DNA from: Cyanobacteria bacterium RUI128
GTDB lineage: Bacteria; Cyanobacteriota; Vampirovibrionia; Gastranaerophilales; Gastranaerophilaceae
NCBI GenBank assembly: GCA_024695725.1
Contig: JAILHQ010000049.1
Location: forward strand, 1-7,419
DNA length: 7,419 bases
Reading direction: 5' to 3'
The notes below the pieces were generated by a model. It made no database searches, had not been told where the DNA came from, and saw only the letters and a list, made by a program, of their open reading frames with translations. A program made the position numbers and the translations under genes. Positions 4,929-7,419 of the stretch are shown piece by piece (the stretch's first letter is position 1; each line of letters opens with the position of its first letter).

Positions 4929-6299
4929 ATGGGGGAAAGACAACGTCCGGTAGAACAGGATAAGATTAAAAGAAGAACCAATTTTGATGCGGTGGAAGAA
5001 AATTTCACACCGGAACAGGCACTTGCAGAGGCTTCAAGATGCCTTAACTGTAAAAATCCGCGTTGCGTAAAAGGGTGTCCTGTAAATATTCAGATACCAA
5101 ACTTCATTCAGGAATTAAAATCAGGCAACCTGGATAAAGCAGGCGAAATAATCAGGCAAACGAGTATGCTCCCTTCAGTCTGCGGCCGTGTTTGCCCGCA
5201 GGAAAAACAGTGTGAAGGCAACTGCGTTCTTGGTATCAAAGGTGAACCTGTCGCAATAGGCGCACTTGAAAGATACGTTGGGGATAACACAAACGCTGAA
5301 GAAACAGAAATTAAACCGTCAGGCAAAAAAGTTGCCGTCATTGGTTCAGGCTGTGCAGGTATTACTGCAGCTGCAGACCTTAGAAAAGCAGGTCACGAAG
5401 TAACGGTATTTGAAGCATTGCATAAATTAGGCGGAGTATTAAGATACGGAATACCGCCATTCCGTCTTCCGAGAACCGTTCTCGATAAGGAAATTAACAA
5501 CCTCAAAAAAATGGGGGTTGAGTTTAAGAAAAATGTTATTGTAGGAAAATCTATAACCCTGAAACAGCTTCAGCAAGACGGATTTGATGCAATATTTATC
5601 TGTTCGGGTGCAGGACTGCCTAAGATGATGAATATCAAAGGCGAAAACCTGAACGGTGTATTCTCCGCTAACGAGTTTTTAACACGTGTAAACCTTATGG
5701 GTGCAAACGATGAAAAAACTGCAACACCGCTCAAAGTCGGTAAAAAAGTTGCAGTCATAGGCGGAGGCAACGTTGCAATGGATGCCGCAAGAACTGCTGT
5801 ACGTGTAGGGTTTGAAGAAGTTTATGTCGCATACAGAAGAACAGAAAAAGAACTTCCTGCACGTTTAGAAGAAATCAGACACGCAAAAGAAGAAGGGGTT
5901 GTATTCAAATTCCTGCACGCACCTGTTGAGATATTAGACAACGAAGGGTATGTAGCAGGTATGAAATTTGAAATCTGCGAACTCGGAGAACCTGACGAAT
6001 CAGGCAGACAAAAACCTGTCGGAACAGGTGAATACGTTGTACTTGATGTTGATACCGTAATCGTTGCACTCGGTACCGGCCCTAACCCTATTATCCAGTC
6101 CTCAGCTCATGATGACGGAATAGATTTTGAAACAGACAGAAGAGGCTATTTTGTAGTCAATGAAGACACAAGAGAAACCTCCGTACCTAAGATTTTTGCA
6201 GGGGGAGATGTTGCACCTGTCGGAACATCTAACGCAATAAACGCTATGGGAGCAGGGAAAAAAGCAGCTAAGGCAATAAATGAATACTTAGCAAATTAA
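4929..6299 (+). CDS. gltD: GltD-type NADPH-dependent glutamate synthase small subunit / NfnB-like oxidoreductase
   Basis: This full-length 456-aa iron-sulfur flavoprotein belongs to the GltD/GltA family. An N-terminal ferredoxin-like domain has two cysteine clusters: C38, C41, C46, C50 and C85, C89, C95, C99, enough for two [4Fe-4S] centres. An FAD-binding Rossmann fold follows (VAVIGSGCAG at 135-144, then FEALHKLGG at 161-169). An NAD(P)H Rossmann fold has VAVIGGGNVAMDAAR at 274-288, with YRR at 302-304 for the 2'-phosphate of NADPH. The C-terminal FAD motif is FAGGDVAP at 423-430. In glutamate synthase this subunit moves electrons from NADPH to the large subunit, which makes glutamate from glutamine and 2-oxoglutarate in the cytosol. 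Relatives with the same fold are the NfnB/SudA subunit of ferredoxin:NADP transhydrogenase and stand-alone paralogues. No large subunit or NfnA is in the window, so the symbol is by family only. An AGGGAG site 5 nt before the ATG supports the start. The gene has its own promoter. Confidence 0.93.
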   Translation: MGERQRPVEQDKIKRRTNFDAVEENFTPEQALAEASRCLNCKNPRCVKGCPVNIQIPNFIQELKSGNLDKAGEIIRQTSMLPSVCGRVCPQEKQCEGNCVLGIKGEPVAIGALERYVGDNTNAEETEIKPSGKKVAVIGSGCAGITAAADLRKAGHEVTVFEALHKLGGVLRYGIPPFRLPRTVLDKEINNLKKMGVEFKKNVIVGKSITLKQLQQDGFDAIFICSGAGLPKMMNIKGENLNGVFSANEFLTRVNLMGANDEKTATPLKVGKKVAVIGGGNVAMDAARTAVRVGFEEVYVAYRRTEKELPARLEEIRHAKEEGVVFKFLHAPVEILDNEGYVAGMKFEICELGEPDESGRQKPVGTGEYVVLDVDTVIVALGTGPNPIIQSSAHDDGIDFETDRRGYFVVNEDTRETSVPKIFAGGDVAPVGTSNAINAMGAGKKAAKAINEYLAN

Positions 6300-6315
6300 A
6301 AATGGAAAATTGAAA

Positions 6316-7413
6316 ATGAAAAATTTATATAAAAATTTTTTAATTTTATCTTTTATAAATTTATTATTTGTTGTGCCAAGTTTTGCGCTTGATTTAGACT
6401 CAACGGTTAATGACAGCCAAAGACAAAACTATTCCAGACAAACCGTTATTGATGAAATTCAGAAAGGCTCACAACAACAACCGGTAAATATTGAAAAAGT
6501 AGAAACAGCGCCTGCACCAAAAGTTCTTATCCCTGAAGGCGCGTTAGATACAAAAACCGAAGAGGTAAAGGCTGAACCTAAGCCTGAAATTAAACAGGAC
6601 TTGCCAAAGGTGCCAAATCTTCCGAGTAAAGTTCACAGTTCAACAATATCTCCGATAAATCATCAATATAGCGGGAAAGCTCCGACAGCGGATGCGTTCA
6701 TACCTTGTACCGATATTACCATTGTTGATTTGATAATTGACGAATCGGTAGTAAAATCTCATACCTCAAAAACGAAAACCGCTCAGGCAAAAGAGGATAA
6801 GACAACTAAGACTGCTAAAACCGTTAATTACAGAACGGCCTTATTACCAAGCGGAACACAGTTCAGAGCCATCAACCAGTCAAGAATTGCAGACACTCTT
6901 GTTGAGGGACAAACAGTCGTTTTCACTTCAACTCAGGATTTGTTCACTTCATATTTTAAAATTCCTAAGGGAACAAAATTTACAGCAAGGGTAGCAGATG
7001 CGCACAAACCGCAAATGACATGTAACGGCGGGCTTGTCGGGCTAAAAATAGTTTCAGCAAACATTAACGGCTACAACCAGCAATTAGACGGAAGTATTTT
7101 GAGATTAAAAAATGACAGAATATATTTCAGCAACTTGAAAGGGGAACATACCTATTTCAAGACCGTTCGCAAGAAAGCGAAATGGGGGCAAAACAAATTT
7201 AAGCAATGGTCAAAAACTTCACATCAACTGGCCAACAAAGGCGCAGGGGTAGTTCTTGCACCGTTCCCATACATAGGTGGCTGTGTTCTCGCAGCCGCAA
7301 GTACGGTATCCTCACCTGCGACAGCACTGTTAGGCAAAGGCGGGAACCTGGTTATCCCACCCAAAACTACATTTACTATCAAACTGAACTCTGACGCAAG
7401 ATTGAGGTACTAA
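6316..7413 (+). CDS. Secreted protein of unknown function with three IPxGTxF-type motifs, 365 aa
   Basis: The start is placed at the ATG at 6316, 9 nt after a weak GGA; a TTG at 6310 in the same frame adds two residues and is less likely. A clear Sec signal peptide (basic MKNLYKN, hydrophobic FLILSFINLLFVV, then PSFA before LDLD) predicts cleavage after residue 24. Residues 25-170 are low-complexity, rich in Pro, Lys, Glu, Gln and Thr, like a disordered periplasmic or wall-spanning linker. The C-terminal half has three copies of a short motif: LPSGTQF (177-183), IPKGTKF (216-222) and IPPKTTF (347-353). The first two are followed within a few residues by beta-strand-like stretches. This recalls the beta-barrel domain of TrbI/VirB10-type envelope proteins, but the match is too weak to name it so. 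A Gly/Ala-rich hydrophobic stretch lies at ~308-336. It starts 16 nt after the stop of the gltD-like gene, so co-transcription is likely. Confidence 0.85.
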   Translation: MKNLYKNFLILSFINLLFVVPSFALDLDSTVNDSQRQNYSRQTVIDEIQKGSQQQPVNIEKVETAPAPKVLIPEGALDTKTEEVKAEPKPEIKQDLPKVPNLPSKVHSSTISPINHQYSGKAPTADAFIPCTDITIVDLIIDESVVKSHTSKTKTAQAKEDKTTKTAKTVNYRTALLPSGTQFRAINQSRIADTLVEGQTVVFTSTQDLFTSYFKIPKGTKFTARVADAHKPQMTCNGGLVGLKIVSANINGYNQQLDGSILRLKNDRIYFSNLKGEHTYFKTVRKKAKWGQNKFKQWSKTSHQLANKGAGVVLAPFPYIGGCVLAAASTVSSPATALLGKGGNLVIPPKTTFTIKLNSDARLRY

Positions 7414-7419
7414 TATTTA

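Noticed and set aside
5108..5341. Leftward open frames inside the gltD-like gene
   Set aside because: They are shadow frames over a strongly conserved protein; no ribosome-binding site or promoter.
6303..6314. Three-codon ATG-GAA-AAT-TGA leader before the secreted-protein gene
   Set aside because: It is an incidental start and stop in A/T-rich DNA, without a ribosome-binding site; too little to call a regulatory uORF.

Overview
The window is AT-rich and bacterial. Several traits suggest an uncultured gut-type lineage, possibly Gastranaerophilales/Vampirovibrionia, the non-photosynthetic sister group of cyanobacteria. These are the low GC, the A/T-rich sigma70-type promoters, and two hypothetical proteins that begin with a short polar N-terminus ending in an (I/V)SF(Q/G) motif. 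This placement is an impression from composition and protein style, not a computed classification.

Layout, left to right. Positions 1-2969 are transcribed leftward. In order of transcription they hold an unrecognised 265-aa protein (2172-2969) ending at a strong intrinsic terminator (2113-2153). Next comes an intergenic region (1900-2112) with a 9-G run, a long perfect inverted repeat and a large imperfect hairpin. A 552-aa protein (232-1890) follows, carrying hallmarks of the GH15/glucoamylase-like fold, and then a DUF1653 protein (1-201) cut by the window edge.

Positions 3050-3551 are an RNA-rich region. A leftward tRNA-Gln(UUG) gene at 3435-3507 has a good promoter and an intrinsic terminator. 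Downstream of it (in its own direction) lie three tandem ~105-116 bp units. Each holds a 10-bp hairpin, a second hairpin and a copy of the same terminator. The first hairpin differs between units by three compensatory base-pair changes, so selection appears to act on RNA structure. The units also share a 10-12 nt stretch with the 3' part of tRNA-Gln. I do not recognise this element; it is the best candidate here for something undescribed.

Positions 3646-7413 are transcribed rightward. They hold a 402-aa protein with an HEGEH (HExxH) zinc-protease motif and a GltD-type NADPH/FAD/iron-sulfur oxidoreductase with its own promoter. A secreted 365-aa protein of unknown function begins 16 nt after the oxidoreductase gene and is probably co-transcribed with it. 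No glutamate synthase large subunit or Nfn partner is in the window, so the oxidoreductase must find its partner elsewhere or act alone.
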